Shown here: positions 24,736 to 35,297 of the stretch, piece after piece | Layout of the letters: every line of letters starts with the position of its first letter | Numbering within the stretch: position 1 is the first letter of the stretch | Assembly: GCA_025529335.1 (NCBI GenBank) | Contig: JAMYHX010000037.1 | Location: 1-64,000, forward strand | Direction of reading: 5' to 3' | DNA length: 64,000 nt | Source: Rhizopus sp. PT2906 | Taxonomy: Eukaryota > Mucoromycota > Mucoromycetes > Mucorales > Rhizopodaceae | Made by a program: the position numbers and the translations under genes | The notes under the pieces: generated by a model | What the model was told of the DNA's origin: nothing | Seen by the model: the letters and a program-made list of their open reading frames with translations, nothing else | Database searches by the model: none

Positions 24736-26818
24736 ATGAGTGAACAAGATAAAAAAGTATATCTTTGAGTCGTCCTTTTTTATATTTAGACCTCTTTTTC
24801 TCATTTTTTATTAGATAGTCATCGTTTCGAACCTATCCTCTACAACAACTAAAACACAACTAGAAAACATCTTTTCTGCATACGGCAAAGTAGATCAAGT
24901 TGAATTAATGTCAGGACAGGCCAAAGTCACATTTGAGGATGAGAATGCCGCTTTACGTGCTATTCAACAACGTTATGACCAAAGCACTACTGCTGTCTCT
25001 GATTCCTTGGAAGTACAATCACTTGGTAAGTTGTTTATTTTTTTAAAAAAAAAATACTTTTTGACACAATGTTTCAGGACAAGCCATGAAGAATAGTAAA
25101 CAGTATATACGAGGTGCGATTTCTACTCAATTTCTACCCTTGACTCAAAACATGCTTGAAGAACTACAAAAGGCTCTGGCACCCTATAACTATATGAACG
25201 TAAGCTAACACGCGTTCATTTTTATCCCAAAGAAAAAGACGCGCGAGCATTAACCTTTATGCCTAGATTTATCATGATGATCATGACTGGCATATCCTAT
25301 TCCCTTCAAAATCTACAGCATTAGAAGCACAAAAGTGTGTAAAGACAATCACGGGATATAGTGTCGATATCAGGATAGAACCTGAAACGTCATCTCTTAT
25401 TAAGGACTATGTGGATTTGTTTATCAAAGATGCTGGATCAGCGCCTCTTCCTACCTGTGACTTCTTGGCTCCATCATCAACAGCAGAAGCAATACCACTG
25501 AAAATTGAGACACAAAACAAGAGAAAGAGAAATTCGAATTCAAAACTGGCTGATCCGCCTTCAAAAAAGAAAAAGTCACTTGATGATTCAGAAAAGGCAC
25601 CAGTTGGCGTGTCAGAGAATATCCTTAACAATAATACTAGCAGTAGTAGTATCAGTAGTAGTAATAGTAGTAGTAATAATAGTAGTAATAATCATAGTAA
25701 TGTGGGCGGTAGTAATAATGATGATACAGACGAAGATGATGATGAAGCGAGTACGACTTCCGATCTAGATGAGATGACGATGGAAGAATTGTTAGAGAAT
25801 ATTGATCAGGTGGATGAGGAAGAAGAGTTATGGTTGAATGAGCCAATTCAAGAAATTGAGCTTGATAAGGATTGGGATCCATTTTACCAAACAAAGGATA
25901 CAGAAGATTTGAAATATTTACGGATCGCACTAATTGAAAAAGTAGAGTCGGGTTTAAAACAAGGTACCTGAATATGTAAATAAGCTTGGAGATAAAGTTA
26001 GTAATGCATTAATATTATTTAGAGCTATTGGATTCATTAAAAAAGGAAGATGATCCTAGTGATGCCTTGGGTCAATCAGCTAGAACAAGAGCATACAGCC
26101 CTATACCAGAATCAGTCAAGGCGACCTATTTAAACCGAAACAGAGCCTTGACTGTAGATAACAAGGTGACAACGAGCTCAAGATCAACTCGTGTCAATAA
26201 TCGCCGACTTGTCTCTGGTATGATGATTCAGAACAAGACGATGGCAGAATCCGATCTACTCAAGTTTAACCAGCTTAAAAAGAGAAAGAAACGTCTTATA
26301 TTTGCTAAATCGCCTATTCACGAATGGGGACTATATGCAGGAGAACATATCGATGCGCATGATATTGTGATTGAGTATATTGGAGAGGTAATTCGTCAGC
26401 AAGTAGCCGAGATTCGAGAAAAGCATTATGAACGCATTGGGATCGGTAGTAGTTATCTCTTCCGTGTGGATGATGATATGGTCATTGATGCTACCAAAAA
26501 GGGAGGAATGGCTCGATTTATTAACCACTGCTGCACGGTAAGAACAGCAACAATAGGATATAAACAAATACTTATCTGTAAAATAGCCCAACTGTAGTGC
26601 AAAGATTATTACAGTTGATAAGCAGAAAAAGGTAGTTATTTATGCTAATAGAGATATTGAGCCAGGAGAAGAAATTACCTATGACTACAAATTCCCTATT
26701 GAAGCGGACAAGATACCTTGCTTTTGTGGAAGTAAATTTTGCAAAGGATCGTAAGTGACATGTTTGTTGATTATGTTTACATGAATAACTCATTCCCCAT
26801 TTTTGCAGACTCAATTAA
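24736..26818 (+). CDS. SET1: SET1 histone H3 lysine-4 methyltransferase, compact form
   Basis: Seven exons (24736-24756, 24815-25025, 25078-25199, 25267-25963, 26023-26537, 26587-26750 and 26809-26818) give 579 aa; yeast Set1 is 1080 aa. The N-terminus has an RRM-like fold (KIVIVSNLSST...IFSAYGKVDQVELM) and a second RRM-like segment (about residues 85-165). A low-complexity Ser/Asn and Asp/Glu stretch follows. The N-SET (NNRRLVSG) and SET domain have HEWGLYAGE, DIVIEYIGEVIR, GGMARFINHCCTPNC and YDYKFP. The post-SET CFCGSKFCKGSLN ends the protein, as in Set1 and MLL. It is the catalytic subunit of COMPASS in the nucleus. The final exon is 10 nt and overlaps the coding end of the opposite kinase gene. 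Confidence 0.92.
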
Positions 26819-28154
26819 ACCATTTATTAAATCTATCGTAAAACGATGCACTCTTGGCATTCTCTTCTGTTTGATAATAATCAAAGTTTAAAAATTCTTG
26901 TTCCAACTGTAACCTGCATCTTGCTTCTTCCGTCACTGGTAAATCATCTACTGTTACAGGCAGTGACATCCTCTTTGTTGAATAAACAAGCCCATCATCC
27001 TTAAACTCGTTCTGTATGATCTTGTTCGATTTCTTTAGAAAAGTTCTGTTAGTTTTCAAGATGTGCACCTATAGAATGGACCTACATCTAGTGGATAAGG
27101 CGACGGTAGTTGCTTCTTTTCTAATTTATCCCAGTCTAAGCCTTGAAACCATTTATGTGATTTGAACCTTTCAAAATTATTGTGCCCTAGTCTTTGGTAA
27201 GGTGATTTGTCCAGCAACTATGATTACATAAGGTGAGTATGTCTTTAAAAGAAAATAAATTTGCTTACACCAGTAAGAACGTCGATGCAGTCCATAGATA
27301 TGACATTGTACACATTTTGTGGAAACACCAGTGGATCACATAATATTGAGTGAATCAGCTCTTCTTTTGATTTTGCTCTAAATGGACGCTTGATGTATGT
27401 TAGTGATGATGTAGATAATCTTTAAATATACACATATGCACATACCACGCCAAAAAGTAATTCAAATGCAACAATGCCCAAGCTCCACCAGTCAACTGAA
27501 GTAGAGTAGCCTTTCTTTGCGAGCATTTCAGGAGCCATGTAAGCAACGGTGCCTGCTCTTGACCAAGCAAGTGGCTGATGTCGATCAAACTGGATGGCGA
27601 TATTGAAGTCGGATAGATGAGCATAGTTGTTTTGATCGAGCAAGATATTTTCAGGCTTTATATCTCGGTGGGCTATTCTCCTTGTATGAATATAATTTAA
27701 TGATAAGGCAATACATGCAACATAATGTCGTACTTGTGATTCAGGGAAATTCAGCTGCTGTTCTAAATGAAAGCGCAAGTCACCGCCCAGCATTGGATCT
27801 AAAACAAAAAAGAGGGTGTCATCATCTTGAAAGGCGTAGTGCAGGTTGGTCAAGAGTGGATAATGATGAATACGTTCCAGTATAGTTCTTTCTGTAATAA
27901 TATTGCTGATTGCTCTTTGCTTGATGCATATTGATTTATCGATGTATTTTAAAGCATATTGTCTTTTTGTTCGTTTGTGTTGAACTATGCGCACTTTTCC
28001 AAATACCCCTTGTCCGATGATTTTTAATAGATGAAATTGGCTTAAATCTGGTTCTATTGTTCTTTTCATAGTTAGTTGCATTCTTTTTATCATGAGTCTT
28101 TGTGATGCCTTTACCTCTGTCTTCTTCATATTGTTTACAGCAGCATATTCCCAT
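26811..28154 (-). CDS. STK32/YANK-type serine/threonine kinase with myristoylation signal
   Basis: Five exons (28154-28115, 28053-27446, 27388-27269, 27217-27086 and 27032-26811) give 373 aa. The N-terminus MGICCCKQ fits N-myristoylation of Gly2 with palmitoylation of Cys3-6, so plasma-membrane attachment is likely. The 61-nt first intron has a ctaac branch site; splicing joins EEDR to EPDLSQFHLLK. Kinase motifs: GQGVFGKV (P-loop), YALKYIDK (VAIK Lys), HRDIKPENI, a DFN in place of the usual DFG, and APEM. DFN is typical of the YANK group of AGC kinases. A C-terminal WFQGLDWDKL motif agrees with AGC kinases. Its TGA lies inside the last exon of SET1. Confidence 0.87.
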
Positions 28155-28770
28155 TGTTGATATGATTGTTATATAGATACACAAACAAATAGAGAAAGAA
28201 AGAAAAAGAAAAGAGAAAGAAATAAGCCTTGTGAGATATTCTCTTTAATATAGTGTAAACTGATACAGTGTTACAAGTCGGAGTCACAGAGGTTGTTCCC
28301 TAGGTCACAGTTGCCATAGGAAAAAAAAAGACTCTGTTACAGAATAGGTCACTAATATAATTTATGTTTGTAGCATTCCATATTCATGCAATCTATTATT
28401 TTATCTTTTTTGTCTTGACTTTATATAAAAAAAATAGAAAAAGAGCACTTATTGTGTGGAAGAACATCCCCATTTGACAGCTGAGACTTTCTGATATATG
28501 GCTTTTGCTTTGTATAAGTTCTTCTCCTACTATGTGAAAGAATACAACTTTGTAACTGATAAAAGTCATTATGAAGCACACAGTGTTCCATAAAGATATT
28601 TTTTTATTACAGCTGACCATATTTCTCACTTTATGACACTATGCTCACGTATGAGCATCCAGTAGAACATATAAAACTGTAGATGTCATTTTCTCATTTG
28701 TATCATCACAGGGCTGCCTTTACATCATCATTGGGGTGATAGCCACACAGTGTCTCAAGTTCGATTTCAA
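28155..28770. other. Intergenic region
   Basis: A/G-rich leader DNA of the kinase gene, then AT-rich sequence. A 77-codon minus-strand frame at 28396-28629 is rich in Phe/Ile/Ser and has no recognisable family; it is not called. Confidence 0.4.
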
Positions 28771-29215
28771 TCAAAATAAAGTATATTTGCACTTTATAAT
28801 CTTTTATATTTAATTACTTGGTATTCAAGCATTTTTAACCTTTTCTTTTTTAATTGATTGTCTTTATTGTACTCACCATGTCAGCTGTCAACCAATCTTC
28901 TTGACATGTCTGATGAGAAAAATCATTGTAATACCTTATCATTAGAGCATATATTCTACTTCCATTATCTTTATCAGATGACAGCATTAAATAGCAGTCA
29001 TAGACTCTCCAGTTGTCGACTTGGCTGACCAATATAGATATCTGCGATTTAAAACTAGTCGAAAATCCTCTTTACTTTACCATCGAAATGCGCATCTGTA
29101 ACATATATTATGAGCAAGTGGATAGTCTATAATAGAGATATTACAATGTTATTTTAAAAGGGCGTTGGTGCATGATATTGTTTACCATTCCTAAAAAGCC
29201 TTCCTTATCATGCAT
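28771..29215 (-). CDS. Possible small spliced gene, unknown function
   Basis: A tentative model: ATG at 29215 (MHDKEGFLGM), a 15-nt micro-exon (MRISM) and a longer exon at about 29042-28843 (ISILVSQVDNWRVYDCY... to ...DWLTADM). A short last exon ends at 28771. All joins are phase 0 with gt...ag borders, and a TATAAA-like site lies about 25 bp upstream. The long exon has balanced composition. A second reading of the middle exon gives a different frame that stops early, so the model is uncertain. No domain is recognised. Confidence 0.28.
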
Positions 29216-29403
29216 GAGCAGACAGTATCAGCAGCTTTATAAAAGAGAGCGCTCTGGGAGCTTCTTATTAGAACAGAAACCACTCTGAACATAATGCATA
29301 GGTATGATAATGGGTCAATTTGTTTGTTCTATAATATAGTGAAAGAAATGTTTGGTGATGAATGTGACAAGAATGATGTACTAGAGAAAGAACGCGACTA
29401 GAT

Positions 29404-29625
29404 ACATGGTTAGAATTTTTAAATGAACAGATTCATCGTACTTTACATTAACTTCATATCCCTCCTACCATTCTTAAATCTCAACATCGATGTTATATTA
29501 CTCTTATCTCTGTCCTACAGTTCTCCATCTGGAAATCATATTGGCAATACATCTTTCATGAGGTTCCTTTTCTTCAAGAACAAATACCCCATACTCTAAG
29601 TCCTTTTTTTTCTCATTGTCCATAA
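29404..29625 (+). pseudogene. Probable retroelement relic (reverse-transcriptase ORF C-terminus)
   Basis: A plus-strand frame with one internal TAA reads TWLEFLNEQIHRTLH-stop-LHIPPTILKSQHR...ISVLQFSIWKSYWQYIFHEVPF. The pattern (LxxLQxxIWKxxW followed by FIF and a hydrophobic end) resembles the C-terminal part of LINE-type polyproteins common in Mucorales. This is recognition from memory, not a search. No other retroelement domain remains in the window, so it would be a 5'-truncated fragment. Confidence 0.35.
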
Positions 29626-29742
29626 ATAAAAGCCTTATTTGTCACACAAAAAAGCAATAAGTAAAGTATTTCAATATTTTGATGGCGGAGGCTAGCAGCC
29701 ATTAACATTATATCAACTTGCATTATTAAATGTACAAAATGA

Positions 29743-30417
29743 TTACACAAAGTTGGGAATTCAGAATGGGATAATGGCACTCGCTCAGATGTTGTGCTAG
29801 AACCAAAGTCATTGGCATCGGATCTTCCTCCCATAATTATAGAAATCCAGCATACAATTGATAACTTATTTATAAAGAAAGTAATTGATTACAGCCTCCA
29901 AGCCTTCAAGAGACGTAAATTGGACCCAATTGTACTTATAATATGCACTGGCACGTTGTCTGAATGTGTTGCAAAGGACCTAATGATCAGCAATTTTCCT
30001 GGTTGCTATGAATTCCCTGATAAAGGTTGGGCTAATAGTTGTCTCATTTTATGTAAAATACGCGTTCAAGAGCATATTGGTACTATGCCTATCAATACAT
30101 TTATCGCTCTTGGTTTATTTTTAACCAGCCGTGCAATTGATATTAACGATACACTATGTCCGAATGATCCAACCATTCAGTACTTATACTCTTTGGCGTT
30201 ACAAAGACACCAAAGTCAGTTTAACGCTCAACATATATCTGATACTTTAATGCAATTACTGGAGACCCAAGATCAAGAGTATAAAAAAATATTGGAACTC
30301 ATTGACAAAAGGTCAACACTACATGCATCAGAAAATAAGCTAATACTACGGGCGCTTCTTCTAGGCACTACCTATGTTGTCACTATACAACTTCACATTA
30401 CCAATGCCTCTACCTAA
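29743..30417 (+). CDS. Unknown protein, possible PD-(D/E)XK nuclease-like fold, N-terminus incomplete
   Basis: An open frame of about 224 codons without a good ATG near its start. The frame begins after a TGA at 29740-29742, so the true start is probably in an upstream exon or lost. The segment WDNGTRSDVVLEP...DLPPIIIEIQHTID followed by KRRKLDPIVLIICTGT has the order D...ExQ of the PD-(D/E)XK superfamily, as in transposon-linked Rpn-type proteins. The rest is mostly helical, rich in Leu/Ile/Asn. Just upstream lies a retroelement relic. The function is not established; the nuclease idea is an inference from a short motif. Confidence 0.4.
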   Translation, partial: LHKVGNSEWDNGTRSDVVLEPKSLASDLPPIIIEIQHTIDNLFIKKVIDYSLQAFKRRKLDPIVLIICTGTLSECVAKDLMISNFPGCYEFPDKGWANSCLILCKIRVQEHIGTMPINTFIALGLFLTSRAIDINDTLCPNDPTIQYLYSLALQRHQSQFNAQHISDTLMQLLETQDQEYKKILELIDKRSTLHASENKLILRALLLGTTYVVTIQLHITNAST

Positions 30418-30624
30418 TCTAAGGCCTCTCTCTGATATATAATACGATGTTATCATAATTACATGTGAGATAAGTGGTCTCTGTTGATAAGGCTAACAAA
30501 ATAACAACATTTCTTTTTTATCTCTTTCTTCCTGAAAAGAAACAATCCAAGTTGGTAACTTTATAAAGTCATGTTTAGCTTGATGCTATACATGGAAAAG
30601 CTTTGCTAGGTGATATCATAAGTA

Positions 30625-31002
30625 ATGGATAGAGGCAGCACCCGTAGTATTGTTCTAATTTCTGGTGCATGTAGTGTTTCCCTTGACAAAAAGTCATCTC
30701 CCGAACAAGTGGCTAAAGCCATTAAGAATTTGCAGAATCAAAATTACGCGTTAAAAAGGAAATACAATGATGCCATTGGTGAAGCCTCCTCTTCCATCTC
30801 TATCACTATCTCAACAGCAACAGCAACAACAAACCCTACAAACATTGAAAACATTGACTTTACGGTAGAATCAATCACTCAATACGAACGCAGTATGACA
30901 TTTGTAGAGAATTATGTGGAAACTAGGAAGCAAAAGGGCTTTAAACAAATGGATCGGTTGGTGTGCTATTCCAAAAGCATTGAGTTAAACATATTTCGAT
31001 AA
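30625..31002 (+). CDS. Unknown small protein with a coiled-coil-like segment
   Basis: A 125-codon frame from ATG at 30625. It begins MDRGSTRSIVLISGACSVSL, then a Lys/Gln/Asn-rich helix (EQVAKAIKNLQNQNYALKRK) that could form a coiled coil. A Ser/Thr/Ala-rich linker and FTVESITQYERSMTFVENYVE follow. No known family is recognised. It lies 200 bp after the previous ORF in the same orientation and may be a partner or part of the same mobile unit. It could be an incomplete exon set. Confidence 0.4.
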   Translation: MDRGSTRSIVLISGACSVSLDKKSSPEQVAKAIKNLQNQNYALKRKYNDAIGEASSSISITISTATATTNPTNIENIDFTVESITQYERSMTFVENYVETRKQKGFKQMDRLVCYSKSIELNIFR

Positions 31003-32016
31003 TAAAGTGCAGATATGCTTCGTAATCAATATAAAAATTATATCAAACTAGTAAATAACTGGTAGATAAAAGGGTATATATCATGAAAAAGAAAGTTTTT
31101 TATTTCAATTTAATATAAAGTATCTGTATCTACTGAGTTAAGAATGTGTTTGATTCAATAATATTTTACTCTAAAAGAAAAAACAAAGTAATTCCAATGT
31201 GCTGGTAACTGCTTGCTGTTGGATAGAAGGTGCTTTTGATATTATTTTCTTAATGAAACAACTCCAGAAGATAGATACAGCTTTCTAAGTAAATGTATCT
31301 GCTTGAAGAGAGTTTATTCTAGGGTTATCTTATTAATTGTATTATATATTTAATATTATCTTAAGCTAGTTTATTTATATACATCATGAAGTACTTCTTT
31401 ATTATTTAATATAATAATCTTTATTGATACTATATTCTGTATTTAACTATTACTTATGTCTGACATTATATGCAAGATACAACTTTTATTATTAGTGATC
31501 CAAAATGGCTCATATCTTAGGCATCAAGGTTTTTTTTTCTGGTGATTTTCTTTAAACTTTTTATCTACAGTAAAAGAATAAGAAAATACCTTAAAAGAGA
31601 TCCATTACTGTAGGTTCATTAACATAAAAACGGTTTTAAAGAGAGATAACGTACCGAGTATTTTGCTTATTTAATAAGACAAACCAATGTAAAATCAACA
31701 AAATGTGAACTAAGTTACAGCCATAGTTCAAATAATCACTATATAATTCTAATTTGATCATTTATTTGCACTTAAAACGACAAAGGGATACATTAGATAA
31801 TACTAAATACTCCAATGTTTTTCATTACCTTTTTCTTCACGAGGAGATTTGGTCTTTTGCTTTTTATTGGCTGAAGGACGGACTTTTCTTACAATGAAGT
31901 GACAAAAATATCAGCAATGGAACATTGTGACGCTGAATGTGATTATTTAATCACTGTTGGGTTTTTGGGTTAACTCGTTCTTTCTTTCTTGTTTCTTATA
32001 AAGCTTATTTTTAATT
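31003..32016. other. Intergenic region, about 1 kb, very AT-rich
   Basis: I see no coding frame, RNA gene or repeat of note here. The last part is the promoter of the acyltransferase gene. Confidence 0.6.
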
Positions 32017-33055
32017 ATGTTGGGTAAAAACAAGAGAATAGGTTAACTTAATGGTTATTAAACAATCGTAGTTACTCCTTTGATAGTGACAGTCGTCATT
32101 CTACCACTTTTATTACTTTTATTACGAAAGTTTAATGGATTCTATTACCGTTCAATCATGACGGTAGCATCGCTTATTATCATGGCAACTTATGGTATGG
32201 TTGCTGCTCTTGTTTTCCCTGTATTTGGATACACACAATATATCAATTTCACTGTCGCAAGAGGGCATTATTATATCACTAAATTCTTTTGTGGTATCAA
32301 GGTCGTCCCTGAAGGATTGGAGCATTTAGAGGAAAAGAGTCCTGTGATCTTTGTATGTAATCATCAATCAAGCATGGATATTATGATGTTTGGTGCATTC
32401 TATCCAAAGAATACATCCATTGTTGCTAAAAAGGAGATAAAGTATTATCCTTTCTTGGGATGGTATAGTATGTATTCAGTTCATTTACAATAGTGCGCAC
32501 AGAAACTAATTAATATCTAGTGCGTCTGTCGAATGCTATCTTTTTAGATCGTAAGAATAGAGAAAATGCTATTAAAGAAGCTCGTAAGGCAGCCGAGGAT
32601 ATTCGTCGAAAAGGAGTAAGTAACATGACAGTTGGATGATTTCTTATGACCCCATTTTCTTTAGGTTAACGTTTGGGTATTCCCTGAAGGCACTCGTGGC
32701 CATGAATCTGAAGTCACTTTATTACCGTTCAAGAAGGGTCCATTCTATATGGCAGTTCAAGCCAATGTACCTATTGTTCCAGTAGTCATCGCCAACTATT
32801 CTCACTTGTATAATGCCAAAGAAAAGAGATTTCTATCTGGTGTCGTTCGCGCCAAAAGTAAAATTAATTTTCATATGATGACCCAAAAAAACATGTGCTA
32901 AAAGGCCCTATTTAATAGTTTTGCCACCTATCTCAACTGACGGTATAAAACAAGAATCCGCTGATATCGAAAAACTCGCTACTGAGTGTCGTAGACAAAT
33001 GCTTGAAGTACTCAAGGAAATCACGCCTTCTGAAACTATGAAGAAGAAACAATAA
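32017..33055 (+). CDS. SLC1: 1-acyl-sn-glycerol-3-phosphate acyltransferase (PlsC/AGPAT)
   Basis: Five exons (32017-32023, 32072-32467, 32521-32615, 32665-32857 and 32919-33055) encode 275 aa. It converts lysophosphatidic acid to phosphatidic acid in the ER or lipid droplets. The N-terminal helices (VTPLIVTVVILPLLLLLL and MTVASLIIMATYGMVAALVF) anchor it. Acyltransferase motifs are all present: NHQSSMDIM (the HX4D-type catalytic motif), KKEIKYYPFLGWY, FPEGTRG (motif III) and VPIVPVVI (motif IV). The first exon is only 7 nt (ATG TTG G), assigned because no ATG starts the large exon and the splice gives MLVTPLIV in frame. Confidence 0.92.
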
Positions 33056-33234
33056 TAGTATATATAGACTCAATAAAACAAACAATAGTTTATTCTCTCT
33101 TTTCTTTTCTTTTTCGTCATGTTGTTAAAAAAGGTATACGTTTAAAGTTGAATCTGTCGACGGGAATTATACTTATGAACCAAAGCCTAACACATATAAA
33201 ATTAAGACATTCTCTTTTTTTTTTTATACTTGTC

Positions 33235-33508
33235 TCATTTTACCTGACAACCACAGAAACCTAGGAAACAAGCATAGACAATAGCAGCAGTAAAACAAGC
33301 CTCAGCTGTCGCGTTGGGATTATCTGGGTCTGACGTGAATTCTGTCAAGACTTCTACTTTCGCTTTGAAGGCCGTGCCAAGTAAAACCTACACAAGATGA
33401 GTTATGAAAACAGTCTATATAAAACCTGCTTCTTACAAGAAAGATAATACCACAGAATGATAACAGGCTACAACAGGTAGCAGCTCCAGGACCGACAAAC
33501 GTCTTCAT
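33235..33508 (-). CDS. RNASEK: Ribonuclease kappa homologue (V-ATPase accessory protein)
   Basis: Two exons (33508-33437 and 33387-33235) give 74 aa. The first half reads GPGAATCCSLLSFCGIIFL then VLLGTAF, as in the first helix of RNASEK. The second half has ATAEACFTAAIVYACFLGFCGCQVK, the second helix with its closing Cys-Gln. The spacing of the two helices and of the Cys residues fits the RNASEK family, small two-helix proteins found in the V-ATPase membrane sector. Yeast lacks a well-known copy, so a small V-ATPase-linked role is inferred from animals. The protein is slightly shorter than the animal form, and the 3' end could extend through another intron. Confidence 0.7.
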
Positions 33509-33565
33509 TTGAACACTCGAGAAAGAAATATGAAACTTGTAAAATGGTTACAGTCTCCTTTTGTC

Positions 33566-33575
33566 ACTCATTTCG
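33566..33575 (+). repeat. Left target-site duplication of the MULE
   Basis: actcatttcg immediately before the left terminus. The matching copy attcatttcg follows the right terminus at 38476-38485; 9 of 10 bases agree. Mutator-like elements make duplications of about 8-11 bp. Confidence 0.75.
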
Positions 33576-33591
33576 GGAACGTTAAATTGCC
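33576..33591 (+). repeat. Left terminal inverted repeat of the MULE
   Basis: ggaacgttaaattgcc. It pairs with 38457-38475 except for a 3-nt gap. Similarity beyond the first 16-19 bp is weak, which agrees with an old insertion. Confidence 0.7.
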
Positions 33592-33617
33592 GCCGCAATT
33601 AGTGGTCACAACTCGAT

Positions 33618-35297
33618 CTATTGAAGAATATTAGAAACCATTTTTTTTTTTTCAAATGTCTTTGACTTACCCCGATTACTGGCATCATGGCCAGTATCCC
33701 AGCATTCTCTTGCATTCAGGAAGGATGCGGTCTTGCTTATAAATTCAGTGTTACAGTGACTGATTTTAGCAGATAGTTCAGGAAATGTCTCCTGAAAGAG
33801 CAGTAAGCAAAGGCCAGAAAGACCAATGGCGAGGGCAGGCAGGCTGTCTCTGGGTTTGGCAGCTTTTTTGTTTGACACCAACACACAGTCAGGATTTTGG
33901 CACAAGAAAGATTCTTTTACTTTTTTCTTGATTTCTTTATCGTTTTTCGATGGATGGGGTTGCCCAGCTTGGAGAAGCAGTACATGCATGTTTGTGATGT
34001 CATGTTTTCATTTGTGATACACACATTGATGTTCATACCATGCATGCACTGCTTCCACTTTCCACCATATCCTCTATATCCCTTTATGGTTGAGCCTACC
34101 CCGTGTCTCTGTCTCCGATGAACATGATAGGGCATGGCCTGCTTCTACCTTTTACTAAATAGTTTATGTAATAGTTAGTGTTCATCAATCATATATTACT
34201 GTGCTCTTTACCTTTCTTGCCTATCAAAAACGTTCTTTCTTTTGCACACAATCGCCTTCGAAAGCGGTCGTTTTGCATTTCGCATGTTCGTTTCAATTTG
34301 ACTCTCTTTTTGGAATTATAAAAATTTCTGAGAGCTAAACGGTTACTGACATGTTGCTGGTGTATATTCATTGCTTGTTCAACGCTTGTTACCATCTTTA
34401 AGTCTAACTTTGAAAGATTATTTTGCCAATGCACAAGGAAGTCTGGTCAATATTTGATACAATGATGGCCCGTCTATCCTTAAGGCATGTAGTGTAGAAT
34501 CAGATGGCTGCGGACAAAGCTTTCTGTAAAACTTCCTGTAGCCAGCATACAAAAGAGTATCATTCGCTAGGATGCAAAATGGTAATTGATGAGCTATAAT
34601 GAACCGTTCTTTCTTCTTTGGAATATACGGCTTCAAAGCATTCAAAATCAGCAGGCAAGGATATGCTTCTTTTTCTTCAACGTCAGAGCATTCCTTCTTT
34701 CAGGTCGTCGATACTGAATGCATCTTTTCTGTCATCGAGAAGTAGGCTTTTCAGAACAGATTTTAAGCAGCGTAATCTCCTTATTGTTAAATCTGTGGTG
34801 TTGCCTGTGATTAACTCTTCTTCTTCCACGTCATCCTCGTCATCATTTTGACTAGTAAGTTGACTTCCTCCTGCAACCTCGGGTTCTGTATCGTCGTGTT
34901 CCCTTTCTGTTACTACTTCCCTTAAATCTCTTGCTATAGAATGAAAGTTTCCCTGAACTTATTCTTTAAAAACTACATCATTTTTCTTTATGGAATTTTT
35001 GTCCAAATAATCTCTCAGGACAGTAGATGAGCAACTTTTGTTCCAACTTGTTCAGATCACTCTCCACATTTTTGCTTTTTTTTTAGTAGTGGAGTCAACG
35101 ATGGCCTTTATATAATCATGAATAGAACGCAAGAAGCTGTTGTATAAGAGTTCAGGAGATTCTGGTACAAGACGTGGTCTTTTTAAAGGAGGATTCTCAG
35201 AGCTTTCGCTGGCAGTACTCTTCAAGTTTTGCCGTAGAATTGGAACCCTTGTTATGTTAACACCATCAAAGTAGCTTTTCTGTTCAGTATGTTTCAT
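33618..35297 (-). pseudogene. Fanzor/TnpB-like RuvC nuclease relic inside the MULE
   Basis: The minus strand from 35297 (MKHTEQKSYFDGVNITRVPI...) to 33618 reads as one diverged protein broken by several stops and frameshifts. Key segments in order are a Lys/Arg-rich RNA-binding-like part, ALRIDGPSLYQIL (near 34480), LKRTCEMQNDRFRRRL (near 34280) and FIGDRDTGVGSTIKGYRGYGGKW. Then VCITNENMTSQTCMYCF precedes LCQNPDC and RDSLPALAIGLSG. The last three match the TnpB/Fanzor C-terminus: TSxxC-x2-C zinc ribbon, second C...C pair, and the RuvC-III Asp in RDxxxALAI. A frameshift separates the two Cys pairs. The family is recognised by motif order only. Whether it belongs to Fanzor1 or Fanzor2 is not decided. 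Confidence 0.6.

Noticed and set aside
25652..25930. Tyr-rich minus-strand frame
   Set aside because: It mirrors the Ser/Asn-rich repeat of SET1 and has no independent support.
27070..27086. An apparent 17-nt intron (gtaggtccattctatag) in the STK32-type kinase
   Set aside because: A normal 53-nt intron from the same donor to an acceptor at 27033 keeps the frame and gives a good C-terminus, so no ultra-short intron is needed.
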